DNA from: Clostridium polyendosporum
GTDB taxonomy: Bacteria; Bacillota; Clostridia; Clostridiales; Clostridiaceae
NCBI RefSeq assembly: GCF_018332455.1
Contig: NZ_BOPZ01000007.1
Span: forward strand, 62,001 to 126,000
Length of the DNA: 64,000 bases
Reading direction: 5' to 3'
Of this stretch, positions 42,199 through 51,805 are shown one piece after another (positions within the stretch are counted from its first letter, which is position 1; every line of letters begins with the position of its first letter). Both the position numbers and the translations under genes were made by a program. The notes beneath the pieces are model-generated. The model saw only the letters and a program-made list of their open reading frames with translations. It made no database searches and had not been told where the DNA came from.

Positions 42199-43932
42199 CT
42201 ATCGTGGCTCATAATGAGTATGCAATAGTTCATGAGCTTTTTCACTATTAGTCTCTACTAAGAATTCATCATACAACTTCTTAATCATGGGATTTTCATG
42301 GGATTTTCTTATTGTCTTATTCTTATCTGCATCATATAGAATCTCTGTCCTTTTTGCTAAAATCTCCTTATCCCCTCGAATGAAAGGTTGACCTCCTCCA
42401 CCAATACATCCAAATGGACATGCCATTATTTCAATTATTGAATACTCACAGTTGCTATTCCTTATATCTTCCATAAGCTTTCTAGCATTTCCTAAGCTAC
42501 TTACAACTGCTACTTTTAAATTTATATCACCAATTTTTACTGTAGATGATTTTATTCCTTCTAATCCTCTAACAGGCTCAAAATCCACTTTACTTAAAGT
42601 TTCTCCCGTAACCCATTCATAAGCAGTTCTTAAAGCTGCCTCCATAACACCTCCTGTAGCTCCAAAAATAACTCCTGCTCCAGTAGATTCTCCCAGAGGA
42701 TTATCAAACTCTTCATTATCAAAATCTTTTAAATCTAGCCCTGCACTTTTTATCATACTACTTAATTCCCTGGTAGTTATAACTATATCTACGTCTCTTA
42801 TACCCTTAACTTCCATCTCTTCTCTACTAGCTTCAAACTTCTTAGCAGTACAAGGCATTACGGAGACTACCACCATATTTTTAGGATCTACTTCCATTTT
42901 TTCTGCTAGGTAATTCTTAGCTATTGCACCAAACATCTGTTGAGGTGACTTACAGCTCGAAGGCAAATGAAGCAAATCATGATAATTATGTTCTAAGAAT
43001 TTAATCCATCCCGGACAACAACTTGTAAGTAGAGGTAAATTTTCATTCTTCTTTATTCTTTCTATAAGTTCTGTTGCCTCTTCCATAATAGTTAAGTCTG
43101 CTGCAAAATCCGTATCATAAACCTTATTGAATCCTAGTGCCCTTAGTGCAGCTACCATCTTACCTGTTACATTTGTTCCAGGTGATAATCCAAACTGTTC
43201 TCCTAAGGCTGCTCTTATAGCTGGAGCTGTTTGTATAACCACCACCTTAGATTCATCTTCTAAGGCATCCCATACTCTATCCTCATCATTCGCCTCTCTT
43301 AGAGCTCCAGTAGGACAAACTGCCACGCATTGACCACAGTAGGAACAGTTAGTTTCAGCTAAGGGATCTAAAAACGCAGTAGACATTATAGTATCAAAAC
43401 CTCTTGATGCAGGACATAAAACATTTACAGTTTGAATCTCATTACATACACTTACACATCTTCTACATAATATACACTTATCTACATCTCTAGTTATAGC
43501 TACTGAGGAATAATCCGTAGGAGTTGTAGACATCTCTCCTTCATATCTTATTTCTCTAATTCCTAAATCTGCAGCTACTTTTTGAAGCTCACACTTTAGA
43601 TTCTTTTGGCACTTTAAACAATCTTGAGGGTGATCTGATAAAAGTAATTCAACAATAGTTTTTCTAGCATTAGCTACTCTTTGAGTGTTTGTCTTGACCA
43701 CCATATATGGTGCTACTGGTGTAGAACATGATGCTGCTAAATTCTTTCTTCCTTCTACTTCTACCACGCACACTCTGCATGAGGAGGTACAACTTACATG
43801 CTTTCCATCTTGAAGCTTTAAGTAACATAAAGTTGGAATCTCTATATTAAGTTTTTTTGCTGCCTCTAGTATAGTAACCCCCTCATTAACTTCAATTGTT
43901 CTTCCATTTATAGTTAATGTAACTAAACTCAT
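42199..43932 (-). CDS. hydA: [FeFe]-hydrogenase catalytic subunit of the electron-bifurcating complex
   Basis: The 577-residue protein has an N-terminal plant-type [2Fe-2S] domain ('CYLKLQDG', 'CTSSCRVC') and the His-Cys3 cluster motif in 'DHPQDCLKCQKNLKCEL'. Two [4Fe-4S] motifs follow ('CILCRRCVSVC', 'CSYCGQCVAVC'), and then the H-cluster domain with L1 'TSCCPGW', L2 'MPCTAKKFEA' and L3 'ACPFGCIGGGGQP'. It reduces protons or oxidises H2. With HydB and HydC upstream it forms the NADH/ferredoxin-dependent trimer. It lies 17 bases after hydB. Confidence 0.96.
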   Translation of the reverse strand: MSLVTLTINGRTIEVNEGVTILEAAKKLNIEIPTLCYLKLQDGKHVSCTSSCRVCVVEVEGRKNLAASCSTPVAPYMVVKTNTQRVANARKTIVELLLSDHPQDCLKCQKNLKCELQKVAADLGIREIRYEGEMSTTPTDYSSVAITRDVDKCILCRRCVSVCNEIQTVNVLCPASRGFDTIMSTAFLDPLAETNCSYCGQCVAVCPTGALREANDEDRVWDALEDESKVVVIQTAPAIRAALGEQFGLSPGTNVTGKMVAALRALGFNKVYDTDFAADLTIMEEATELIERIKKNENLPLLTSCCPGWIKFLEHNYHDLLHLPSSCKSPQQMFGAIAKNYLAEKMEVDPKNMVVVSVMPCTAKKFEASREEMEVKGIRDVDIVITTRELSSMIKSAGLDLKDFDNEEFDNPLGESTGAGVIFGATGGVMEAALRTAYEWVTGETLSKVDFEPVRGLEGIKSSTVKIGDINLKVAVVSSLGNARKLMEDIRNSNCEYSIIEIMACPFGCIGGGGQPFIRGDKEILAKRTEILYDADKNKTIRKSHENPMIKKLYDEFLVETNSEKAHELLHTHYEPR

Positions 43933-43949
43933 TTTATACCCCTCCCCGC

Positions 43950-45842
43950 TTATTTGTGCACAATAGCTTTAACTGGGCATGCTTCGTAACAGCTTCCACA
44001 TTTAATGCATTTTTCTTCATTTATTTCATGCTTGAATTTTATTTTTCCTGAAATACAACTTACAGGACAAATCCTACTACATTTAGTACATCCTATACAC
44101 TTATTCGTAATTTCATATCTTAACAATTTCTTACAATTACCTGCTGGGCATCTTTTTTCACTAACATGCGCCTCAAACTCATCCATAAAATATGTCATTG
44201 TACTTAATACAGGGTTAGGAGCAGTTTGACCTAATCCACAAAGTGATGTATCTTTTATAACTTTAGAAAGTTCTCTTAGCTTCTTTAAATCTCCTTCAGT
44301 TCCTTTTCCTTGAACAATTTTTTCAAGAATTTCAAGTAAACGTTTGTTTCCAACTCTACAAGGAGTACACTTGCCACAGGATTCATCTACTATGAATTCC
44401 AAATAAAATTTGGCAATATCAACCATACAGTTATCTTCATCCATAACAATCATTCCACCAGAACCCATCATTGATCCAATAGCATTTAAAGATTCATAAT
44501 CAATTGGCAAATCTAATAGCATAGCTGGAATGCACCCTCCTGAAGGTCCTCCTGTCTGTACTGCCTTAAACTCCCTATTATTTTTTATTCCTCCACCTAT
44601 TTCATAGATTATCTCCCTTAAGGATATTCCCATAGGCACTTCTACAAGACCAACATTATTTATTTTTCCTGCAAGAGCAAAAACCTTAGTTCCTTTTGAT
44701 GTGTTTGTTCCAATAGAATTAAACCAAGTAGCTCCCCTATTTATTATTACTGGAATATTAGCAAAAGTTTCTACGTTATTTACACAAGTAGATTTTCCAA
44801 ATAATCCTCTCTCTGCTGGAAAAGGTGGCTTAGTTGTAGGCTCTCCTCTAGATCCTTCAATAGAATGCATTAATGCAGTTTCTTCTCCGCAAACAAATGC
44901 TCCAGCTCCATATTTTATCTCTACATCAAAACTAAAATCTGTACCTAAAATATTCTCTCCTAAAAGTCCCAATTGTCTTGCTTGATCAATAGCTATTCTT
45001 AATCTGTTTACAGCAAGAGGATACTCTGCCCTTATATAAATATATCCCTTATTAGCACCAATGGCATATCCAGCTATAGTTATTGCCTCTAATATATTAT
45101 TAGGATCTCCCTCTAACAAAGAACGATCCATAAATGCTCCTGGATCACCTTCATCGGCATTACAAATTATATATTTTTCATCACTCTCAAACCCCCTAGT
45201 AAATGCCCATTTTTTTCCTGTAGGGAATCCTCCACCCCCTCTACCTCTTAGACCAGATTCTATAACTTCTTCTATTACACCCTCTGGAGACATTTCTGTA
45301 AGTACTTTTCCTAGCGCTAAATATCCTTCTGCGCCTATATACTCTTCTATATTTTCCGGATTAATAATCCCACAATTTCTTAGTGCAATTCTTTTTTGTT
45401 TTTTATAGAAAGCCATATCATCTTGTTTTTCAACCTTTTGCTTTATTGTTGGCTCTTCATACAATAATCTATCAACTAAGGTACCATTAATTAAATGCTG
45501 ACTTACTATTTCTTGAGCATCTTCAGGTTTCACATGAATATAAAAAGTATTATCAGGTAATATCTTAACTATAGGTCCTTTTTCACAAAATCCAAAACAA
45601 CCTGTCATTTCAACAGAAACATTATCTTGTAAATTTGCCTTTTCTATCTCTAATTTAAGATTTGAAATTATTTCATCTGATAAAGAAGATTTACATCCTG
45701 TTCCTCCACAAACTAATAAATTTCTTTTTCTATCCTTAATCTCATTAATTAAATCTATATTCTGTGTTGTTCTTAAACTCAAAAGTTTTTTAAACTTTTC
45801 ATGGCAGTGTTTTAACTCATCAAAGGACTTTATCTTTTCCAT
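43950..45842 (-). CDS. hydB: NADH-binding flavoprotein subunit of the bifurcating hydrogenase (NuoF-like)
   Basis: The start is taken at ATG 45842 (630 residues), which has GTGGAGGAAT upstream; the earlier frame start lacks a site. The N terminus is a thioredoxin-like [2Fe-2S] domain ('VCGGTGCKSS', 'CFGFCEKGP'). The NuoF core has 'GLRGRGGGGFPTGKKW' and 'NADEGDPGAFMDR' for FMN and NADH, and 'ESCGKCTPCR' for a [4Fe-4S] cluster. The C terminus has two ferredoxin motifs. It is the NADH and bifurcation-site subunit. It starts 13 bases after hydC. Confidence 0.95.
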   Translation of the reverse strand: MEKIKSFDELKHCHEKFKKLLSLRTTQNIDLINEIKDRKRNLLVCGGTGCKSSLSDEIISNLKLEIEKANLQDNVSVEMTGCFGFCEKGPIVKILPDNTFYIHVKPEDAQEIVSQHLINGTLVDRLLYEEPTIKQKVEKQDDMAFYKKQKRIALRNCGIINPENIEEYIGAEGYLALGKVLTEMSPEGVIEEVIESGLRGRGGGGFPTGKKWAFTRGFESDEKYIICNADEGDPGAFMDRSLLEGDPNNILEAITIAGYAIGANKGYIYIRAEYPLAVNRLRIAIDQARQLGLLGENILGTDFSFDVEIKYGAGAFVCGEETALMHSIEGSRGEPTTKPPFPAERGLFGKSTCVNNVETFANIPVIINRGATWFNSIGTNTSKGTKVFALAGKINNVGLVEVPMGISLREIIYEIGGGIKNNREFKAVQTGGPSGGCIPAMLLDLPIDYESLNAIGSMMGSGGMIVMDEDNCMVDIAKFYLEFIVDESCGKCTPCRVGNKRLLEILEKIVQGKGTEGDLKKLRELSKVIKDTSLCGLGQTAPNPVLSTMTYFMDEFEAHVSEKRCPAGNCKKLLRYEITNKCIGCTKCSRICPVSCISGKIKFKHEINEEKCIKCGSCYEACPVKAIVHK

Positions 45843-45855
45843 AAGATTCCTCCAC

Positions 45856-46338
45856 TTATTCACTATATTCTTTTATTAATTTATCAATTTCATTTTTAGT
45901 AAAGTGCCCGTAAACCTTTCCATTAACTAACACTACAGGTGCAAGTCCACAAGCTCCAACACATCTTAAAGTATCTATAGTAAATTTTCCATCATGAGTA
46001 GTTTGTCCTTCTTTTATACCAAGCTTCTTTTCAAATTCTTCTAATATATCTCCTGCACCTCTAACAAAACAGGCAGTACCAGTACAAACATTTATTATAT
46101 ATTTTCCTTTTGCAGTAGTGGAAAAATAAGAATAAAAGGTGACCACACCATATACTTTTGAAAATGGTATATTAAGTTTTTTTGCCACAAATACTTGAAC
46201 TTCTTTAGGTAAATATCCAAATATCTCTTGAGCCCTATGCAAGATTGCAATTAGTTCTGATTCTTTATTAACTTGTGCATTAATAAATTCTTCTAATTCT
46301 TTGTATTTTTTTTCAATACATTCATTAGAACAACACAT
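45856..46338 (-). CDS. hydC: Thioredoxin-like [2Fe-2S] subunit of the bifurcating hydrogenase (NuoE-like)
   Basis: The 160-residue protein matches NuoE/HydC. It has a helical N-terminal domain ('LIAILHRAQEIFGYLPKEV') and a thioredoxin-like domain with [2Fe-2S] ligands in 'CTGTAC' and 'CVGACGLAPV'. It is the smallest subunit of the HydABC complex and passes electrons near HydB. As first gene it sets the operon order hydC-hydB-hydA, the usual one. An extra Cys pair at the N terminus (CCSNEC) is not part of the known cluster. Confidence 0.95.
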   Translation of the reverse strand: MCCSNECIEKKYKELEEFINAQVNKESELIAILHRAQEIFGYLPKEVQVFVAKKLNIPFSKVYGVVTFYSYFSTTAKGKYIINVCTGTACFVRGAGDILEEFEKKLGIKEGQTTHDGKFTIDTLRCVGACGLAPVVLVNGKVYGHFTKNEIDKLIKEYSE

Positions 46339-46726
46339 ATACTATCCTCTCCTTTTACGTTAGTGAAGTAAAACTATTTAATAAATTATATTAATATAAT
46401 AATACTCAACTTGTGAAAAAAATAACTTTTATTTATAAGAAAGCTTTCTAAAAAAACCTTAGTTTTATATATTTGACGTAAATCTGTTTTTCCCTTTAAT
46501 TTAATATGTAAAATTTTGAATTTTTATACTTTTCTATCAATTCCTTTTAATACATAGAATTCATCGAACTAGGATATAACTTACTAAAAGTACTTAACTC
46601 TAAATTTACCTTCAATATTATTACGCTAATTATGGAATATTATTCATATTTTTCATAGTTAAAATTATAGATAAACACGACATATATAATTAATAATGAC
46701 ATTTATTATATTTAAAAAAACAAATT
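46339..46726. other. AT-rich intergenic region upstream of hydC
   Basis: No gene or RNA structure is convincing here. The hydC promoter should lie near 46380-46430 but no good hexamer pair is visible, and no full Rex operator was found. Confidence 0.5.
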
Positions 46727-46771
46727 AAAAAAGTTCCATATTCCTCATATAAGGACTATAGAACTCTTTCT
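46727..46771 (-). terminator. Terminator of nagZ
   Basis: An AGTTCTATA arm pairs with TATGGAACT (wobbles) through a 15-bp stem with one mismatch, followed by six T on the minus strand, about 50 nt past the stop. Confidence 0.75.
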
Positions 46772-46818
46772 AATTTATAAAATATTTTGTATAAAATATT
46801 TTGTATAAAATTATTAGT

Positions 46819-48045
46819 TTATCTATTATTTAAATAAATATTTAAAGTACTTCTAATTCTATTATTGATTTTATCCACATCAAATGATTTTATTAAATCA
46901 TTATTTAGATTATATTTTGACTTAAGTTTTAATATTCTATATACACTTTCATCTATTCTTTCTTTTGATATAGTTTTATCTTCTACCGCTTTCTTCAAAG
47001 CATTTATAACAGCTACCTCAGTATCGTATCCGTGAGCCACCAAGATAATATCACTACCAGCATTTACAGACTTCACTACAGCATCTCCTATATTATAATT
47101 CTTGGCTATAGCCCCCATAGTCATATCATCTGTAACTACAACGCCATTAAAATCTAATTGATTTCTTAAAATATCCGAAATGATAGTCTTTGATAATGAA
47201 GATGGATTATTTTGATCTATTTTAGGTAAAAGAACGTGGGCTATCATCACTACATCTGCATCATTATTTATTACTTCTTTGAAAGGAACAAGTTCAAAAG
47301 TTTTTAGACGATTTAAATCATTATTAACTACAGGTAACCCTAAATGAGAATCTACAGATGTATCTCCATGACCTGGAAAGTGTTTCACTACCGGAATTAC
47401 CCCTTGTGATTGAATTCCTTTCATTGTTTGAACGCCTAATTCACTTATAACTTTTTCATTAGCCCCAAAAGACCTGTCTCCAATTACGGGGTTTTTAGGG
47501 TTACTATTAATATCTAAAACAGGTGCAAAATCCATATTGTACCCAAAGGATTTTAGTTCTTCACCAATTATACTGCCAATACTATACGAAAAATCTTTAT
47601 TATTTATACTTCCTATAAGTTTATTTGAAGGAAGCTTTTTAAATTCTTTTGGAATTCTAGTTACTCTTCCGCCTTCTTCATCAACCGATATAAATAATGG
47701 AGTCTTATTCTTTAAGTTTGTTGTTTTTAATGAATTAATTAGATCTAAAAGTTGGGATGAGTTCTTTATATTATTATCATATAAAATTACCCCTCCTATA
47801 AAATAGTTCTCAATAAGTTTTCTTGTATTCTCATTAACATCATATCCCTCAAATCCGACTATAAGCATTTGACCAATCTTTTCATCTAAGGTCATTTCCT
47901 TAATCTGCTCTTTTAAAGGATCAATTTCTTCCTTTATTTTATTATTTTTTTTGTCAATTTCCTTATCAAATTTCCCAATTGAACATCCTGACAAAAAACA
48001 AATAGCTGTAATTAAAATAAAAAAATATGTAAGTCTTCTATACAT
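46819..48045 (-). CDS. nagZ: Beta-N-acetylhexosaminidase lipoprotein (GH3)
   Basis: ATG 48045 is chosen because GTGGGAG precedes it (408 residues). The protein has a lipoprotein signal peptide ending 'FLSGC' and a GH3 barrel with 'GQMLIVGF', 'SVDEEGGRVTR', the 'KHFPGHGDTSVDSH' loop that carries the acid/base His/Asp dyad, and the nucleophile Asp in 'VVTDDMTMGAI'. It removes N-acetylglucosamine from muropeptides outside the cell during wall recycling, like B. subtilis NagZ (YbbD). The last domain is absent, as in single-domain NagZ. Confidence 0.94.
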   Translation of the reverse strand: MYRRLTYFFILITAICFLSGCSIGKFDKEIDKKNNKIKEEIDPLKEQIKEMTLDEKIGQMLIVGFEGYDVNENTRKLIENYFIGGVILYDNNIKNSSQLLDLINSLKTTNLKNKTPLFISVDEEGGRVTRIPKEFKKLPSNKLIGSINNKDFSYSIGSIIGEELKSFGYNMDFAPVLDINSNPKNPVIGDRSFGANEKVISELGVQTMKGIQSQGVIPVVKHFPGHGDTSVDSHLGLPVVNNDLNRLKTFELVPFKEVINNDADVVMIAHVLLPKIDQNNPSSLSKTIISDILRNQLDFNGVVVTDDMTMGAIAKNYNIGDAVVKSVNAGSDIILVAHGYDTEVAVINALKKAVEDKTISKERIDESVYRILKLKSKYNLNNDLIKSFDVDKINNRIRSTLNIYLNNR

Positions 48046-48122
48046 TTGCTCATCTCCCACTTGAGGATTTAGTACAATAAATTAAAATCTAGAGAGTAAA
48101 TTTTAATTAAGCATTTTTCAAG

Positions 48123-48818
48123 TTATTTTAAAATTATTATAACCATACAGACAATATACGTTACCATTCCAGTAAACCTGCCATAATTTAAATTCGAATG
48201 ACTCCTTATATAAGGCATGTACCCATTATAGCATCTGCTATTAAGAGCATCTTTTATATAACTCCACCTCTTCATTGAATTCACTAAAAGTAATGCTGCT
48301 AACCTAGCAGTATTCTTAATAATCAAAAACTTTGTTTCAAATCCACCTCTTGATTTAATTGAATTATAAAGTATGTAGTATTCATCCTCAATTAATATCA
48401 AAAACTTCTCAGTACTTTTAATAATATCACAAACATCTCGTGCAATGTTAATTTTATACAAATAGTATAAAATATCATCTAATGGTGTTGTAAAACTTAG
48501 AAAAAGCAAACATAAGGTTGATGAGATTGTTTTTACTATCAATAACATTGAAAAATTTATTCCATAATCAAAAACAAGTGTAATTGAAGAAAATACTGAA
48601 AATATAAACATTCCGAGGGTTAATTTAACTAAATACTTCAATGGATTTCTAGCAATAATATTTAGTACAATAAAAACAATTATATTTATAATAGGAACAG
48701 TTACATTCTTAGAAAAACTGTTGATAATAAGGCAACATATGCAAAATACTAATTTTTCTATAGGATTTATATGTGAAAATTTACTTATCTTTGAGTACAA
48801 TAATATTATTTTGAACAT
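48123..48818 (-). CDS. cbiQ: Cobalt ECF transporter T component
   Basis: The 231-residue membrane protein has four to five helices and the conserved T-component region with an Arg-Gly motif, 'YNSIKSRGGF' and 'LNSRCYNG', that contacts the ATPase. It is the coupling subunit of the cobalt transporter CbiMNQO. It overlaps cbiN by 13 bases. The gene that follows is nagZ, not cbiO, so the ATPase must come from elsewhere in the genome or be shared. Confidence 0.92.
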   Translation of the reverse strand: MFKIILLYSKISKFSHINPIEKLVFCICCLIINSFSKNVTVPIINIIVFIVLNIIARNPLKYLVKLTLGMFIFSVFSSITLVFDYGINFSMLLIVKTISSTLCLLFLSFTTPLDDILYYLYKINIARDVCDIIKSTEKFLILIEDEYYILYNSIKSRGGFETKFLIIKNTARLAALLLVNSMKRWSYIKDALNSRCYNGYMPYIRSHSNLNYGRFTGMVTYIVCMVIIILK

Positions 48819-49075
48819 TTTTCTTTTTTGCCTATATAGTAGCCTATAAAACCAGCACCTAAAGCTGCCTGTAAGGAAAATAGTAAACTCTCTATCTCAC
48901 TTGAAGGTGGCTCCCACATACTATTAAACCATGGTTTATAATTTGAATTTATCTCATTTATTGCTTGCTCTGCCCTATCATCAGTACCACTAAAACCCTT
49001 ATCAGATCCTAAGACTAACCCTGTAACAACTAATAGAATACATAAAATAATTAATCCACAATGTTTTCTCTTCAT
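48806..49075 (-). CDS. cbiN: Cobalt transporter accessory subunit CbiN
   Basis: The 89-residue protein has two membrane helices flanking an extracytoplasmic loop with 'GSDKGFSGTDDRAEQAI' and 'YKPWFNSMWEPPSSEIESLLFSLQAALGA', which is characteristic of CbiN. It helps load cobalt into CbiM. Its ATG overlaps the end of cbiM by one base. Confidence 0.93.
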   Translation of the reverse strand: MKRKHCGLIILCILLVVTGLVLGSDKGFSGTDDRAEQAINEINSNYKPWFNSMWEPPSSEIESLLFSLQAALGAGFIGYYIGKKEKCSK

Positions 49076-49794
49076 TATTTAATATTCTCCAATTCCGTAA
49101 TTTCATTTACTGCATGCTTTCTTATAAAATCAAATATAATCACTGTAACCACACCTTCAATTGCTGCAAGAGGTATTTGAGTGATTGCAAAGATACCCAT
49201 AAATTTTAAGAAAGAAACTATAACACCTCCATCTTTTGATGGAAAAGCAATTGCAAGTTGCACTGAAGTTATCATATAAGTTGTTAGATTTCCAATCATT
49301 GCTGCTAAGAAAATGGCAGTTTTCTTATTTCTATTCTTAAGAAGTTCATAAATCATATATGCAACTATAGGACCCACTATTCCCATAGAAAAAGTATTTG
49401 CTCCAAGAGTAGTTATACCTCCATGGGCTAAGAAAATTGCTTGAAATATTAAAACTATCATTCCTATAACAGACATTACAAAAGGGCCAAAAAGAATTGC
49501 TCCAAATCCTACTCCTGTAGGATGAGAGGAGCTACCTGTAATTGAAGGAAGCTTAAGTGCTGATAATACAAAGCAAAATGCTGTAACTAATCCTAAAAGC
49601 ATTTTTAAATCTTTATTCTTATTAGTTTTTATTCTTATATCTTTAATACCCTTATAAATAAAAGGCATGCAGAGTAAAAAATAAAAAACACAATATTTAA
49701 CTGGCAAAAAACCTTCTGAGATATGCATTGCATACGCATTCACTGGAAAAAAAATAAGAATTATAAATAGATAATAAAAAAATATTCTTTTCAT
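49075..49794 (-). CDS. cbiM: Cobalt ECF transporter S component CbiM
   Basis: The 239-residue protein begins with a signal peptide ending 'NAYA', after which the mature N terminus 'MHISEGFLP' supplies the metal-binding Met-His. This is followed by 'HPTGVGFGAILFGP' and 'LAHGGITTLGANTFSMGI'. It is the cobalt-binding subunit. AGGAGGG precedes the ATG. It heads cbiMNQ under the cobalamin riboswitch. Confidence 0.95.
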   Translation of the reverse strand: MKRIFFYYLFIILIFFPVNAYAMHISEGFLPVKYCVFYFLLCMPFIYKGIKDIRIKTNKNKDLKMLLGLVTAFCFVLSALKLPSITGSSSHPTGVGFGAILFGPFVMSVIGMIVLIFQAIFLAHGGITTLGANTFSMGIVGPIVAYMIYELLKNRNKKTAIFLAAMIGNLTTYMITSVQLAIAFPSKDGGVIVSFLKFMGIFAITQIPLAAIEGVVTVIIFDFIRKHAVNEITELENIK

Positions 49795-49815
49795 GAAAAA
49801 CCCTCCTAAATTTAA

Positions 49816-49847
49816 ACATCCTTTTAACTACAATGTTAAAAGGATGT
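49816..49847 (-). terminator. Expression-platform hairpin before cbiM
   Basis: ACATCCTTTTAAC and its reverse complement pair around a six-base loop, with TTTAAATTT following and the cbiM ribosome binding site directly after. It is well placed as the terminator or sequestering hairpin controlled by the riboswitch. Confidence 0.75.
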
Positions 49848-49934
49848 CCTAAAACGTATTAAATACACTAATAAAATAAATAATTAGTATCTTTAACCAC
49901 ATAAGAACACCTCCCCATCTTCCGTAGAGTTAAT

Positions 49935-50100
49935 GGTGTAAAATACAGGCAGGTCTTCTGACTCAAGGATCATAGTCTATATAAACCTTCCCAGTTTCCC
50001 AGTGGTATATAACTATATAAACTTCCCTTACACAGCGGCGGGACCGTGCAGGATTTTCACCTGCTTCCCTTTTAACTAATCATTGAAATTAGCACCTATA
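49935..50100 (-). ncRNA. Cobalamin riboswitch
   Basis: On the minus strand the region has the conserved B12 elements in order: 'AAAGGGAAGCAGGTGAAAAT' start, 'CCTGCACGGTCCCGCCGCTG' with the B12-box core, and 'GAGTCAGAAGACCTGCCTGT' at the end. It controls cbiM, in line with repression of cobalt uptake by adenosylcobalamin. Confidence 0.95.
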
Positions 50101-50623
50101 TTTTATTATTCAACTAGCAGTTTTATTATAACTTATAAGTAAAGCATTTTCTATCTAGTTTAGCTACAATTTCTAGTTTTGGTCTTCACTATATTGATGT
50201 ATAAAATTCATTATGTATAAATTCAGATTAAATTAATGACCCTAGGAAAAGCATTAGATGTAAAGCTATTTGCTATCATTTTGCGCCCTTTACTTTGTTA
50301 CAAATAAAAAAACACACATTCTCACCTATACTGAGAATGTGTAATTAATTAATATCAATGGTGGATTACATAGGTAAATCTACTACTATTTTGAATACAT
50401 TTAGTTTTAAATAAAAAAATTGTAGGTACTGTGGAATATACCGCTAGAATCTCTGCATTATTATTCATTATATAAGAGGAGCTTGTATGATTAGAATAAC
50501 AAGTGCTGTTTTAAGTAATCTTCACATTTGAAGTGTGCAGTAATAAAAAAATATGGATCATAGAGAAAGTAAACCTATCGCAAATCTAATTGGTATCGGT
50601 AGGTTTATCTATTTTGAATTCAT
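50101..50623. other. Intergenic region with one terminator and a vestigial start
   Basis: Besides the terminator at 50306-50342, I see only AGAGGAGC followed by an ATG at about 50488, whose frame closes after 14 codons on the plus strand. It may be the remnant of a lost gene. The region otherwise lacks coding potential. Confidence 0.4.
50306..50342 (-). terminator. Terminator beyond the phosphoesterase pseudogene
   Basis: ACACATTCTCA pairs with TGAGAATGTGT around seven bases, followed by seven T on the minus strand. It probably once closed the kinase/PHP/phosphoesterase unit. Confidence 0.75.
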
Positions 50624-51028
50624 CTATCTTTTTCCCCTTTGAGCTGATTGCAGACACTTTAATGCAATCTCCATATAATATACTGTTTTATTATAACCTT
50701 TGAGAGAGTTGCCAGGGATTAAGTCACTGTAAACCTAGCTGAAGATTTTTTCAAATCTGTCATCTGTTGGCTCAATATTAACTTCATGGTTACTTACCAC
50801 AGGGATTAAGGGGTTGTTTGGATGATATTTTTCTAGTAGATTCCTTAGGTTTTTCAGCTGAATAGCTAATATTTCCTCTTTACTGCTGCCAGCTACAGTA
50901 TCTCCACACATTACAATAAATTGAGGTTTAGGATTTAATTTACATGTTTCACTCCTGATTGCTTTTATTATTTTTTCATTTATACCATTCTCTTTACCTT
51001 TTGAGTCACCTAAAACTATGAATCTCAT
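50624..51028 (-). pseudogene. Metallophosphoesterase pseudogene
   Basis: The first 97 codons encode the start of a calcineurin-like phosphoesterase: 'RFIVLGDSKG', then 'VMCGDTV' and 'PVVSNHE' (GNHE-like). An in-frame TAG (50735-50737) interrupts it after 'RFEKIFS'. The same frame continues as 'VYSDLIPGNSLKGYNKTVYYME', which fits the expected continuation of the family, before losing homology and stopping at 50624. The remaining metal-binding half is gone. It follows the PHP gene by some 55 bases and belonged to that operon. Confidence 0.75.
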
Positions 51029-51085
51029 TTTTTCTCACTCCCAAAAGAAATATTTCAATAATACCCTATAGCTTATACATATGTG

Positions 51086-51781
51086 TTAGCTTAAGAGAGC
51101 AGCTCCTGATTTTCTTAAAAACATTTTAATCTCTTCAGAATTAAGGTAGGTATCTCCAATAAGGCAATGCTTAGTATCTTTTCTTTTGTTTGTGTGGAAG
51201 TCCGAGCCTCCTGTGTAAAAGGAAAACCGTGCTAATGCTGTACTAACAAAATACAATGTTTTGTAATAGATATTATGGCAATATTTTGCTTCTAGTCCAT
51301 CAAAGGGCATATTTAGAATTTCGGCAAGATATTTTTTGTTTATACGTACAGGGTGTGCTAATACTACAGCTCCTCCAAATGTTTTCAGTAGATATATTCC
51401 TTCAAAAACAGAAAGACCATCTTCAGAGGACTCTTTAGGCATAAAACTACCTAAGATATCTCTTGCTTTTTTAACTTTGTGAGTTCTTATAAGTTTAAGT
51501 ACTTCCTGAAAAGTACTGTCATTATACGATGCATTCTTAAAATATCCTAATAGATGAATACTTTCATGGTTATACCTAGTTGATATTTCAACTGCCGGAA
51601 TTACTGATACACCATGTTGTTTACCTGCTTCAGCAGCCTCTTTTATTCCATCGGTTGTATTGTGATCAGTAATTGCTATTGTGTCAACTCCTCTTCTTTT
51701 TGCCGTTACAATTATCTCCTCAGGGCTAAGTTCGCCATCAGATGCAGTTGAATGGATATGAAAATCTCCTTTAGTTAACAT
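51086..51781 (-). CDS. PHP-domain metal-dependent phosphoesterase
   Basis: The start is taken at ATG 51781 (231 residues), with AGGTG upstream, rather than the GTG three codons earlier. The protein has the PHP signatures 'GDFHIHSTASDGELSPEE', 'AITDHNTTDG', 'VIPAVEIST', 'LAHPVR' and 'GGSDFHTNKR', all supplying metal ligands. Family members of this size include nucleoside 3',5'-bisphosphate or oligonucleotide phosphatases of the TrpH type. It lies 24 bases after the kinase-like gene. Confidence 0.9.
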   Translation of the reverse strand: MLTKGDFHIHSTASDGELSPEEIIVTAKRRGVDTIAITDHNTTDGIKEAAEAGKQHGVSVIPAVEISTRYNHESIHLLGYFKNASYNDSTFQEVLKLIRTHKVKKARDILGSFMPKESSEDGLSVFEGIYLLKTFGGAVVLAHPVRINKKYLAEILNMPFDGLEAKYCHNIYYKTLYFVSTALARFSFYTGGSDFHTNKRKDTKHCLIGDTYLNSEEIKMFLRKSGAALLS

Positions 51782-51805
51782 GTTAAACACCTATCTTCTA
51801 ATAAT

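Noticed and set aside
46400-46430. Rex operator upstream of hydC
   Set aside because: TTGTGAAAAAAATAAC resembles only part of TTGTTAANNNNTTAACAA; the second half-site is not convincing.
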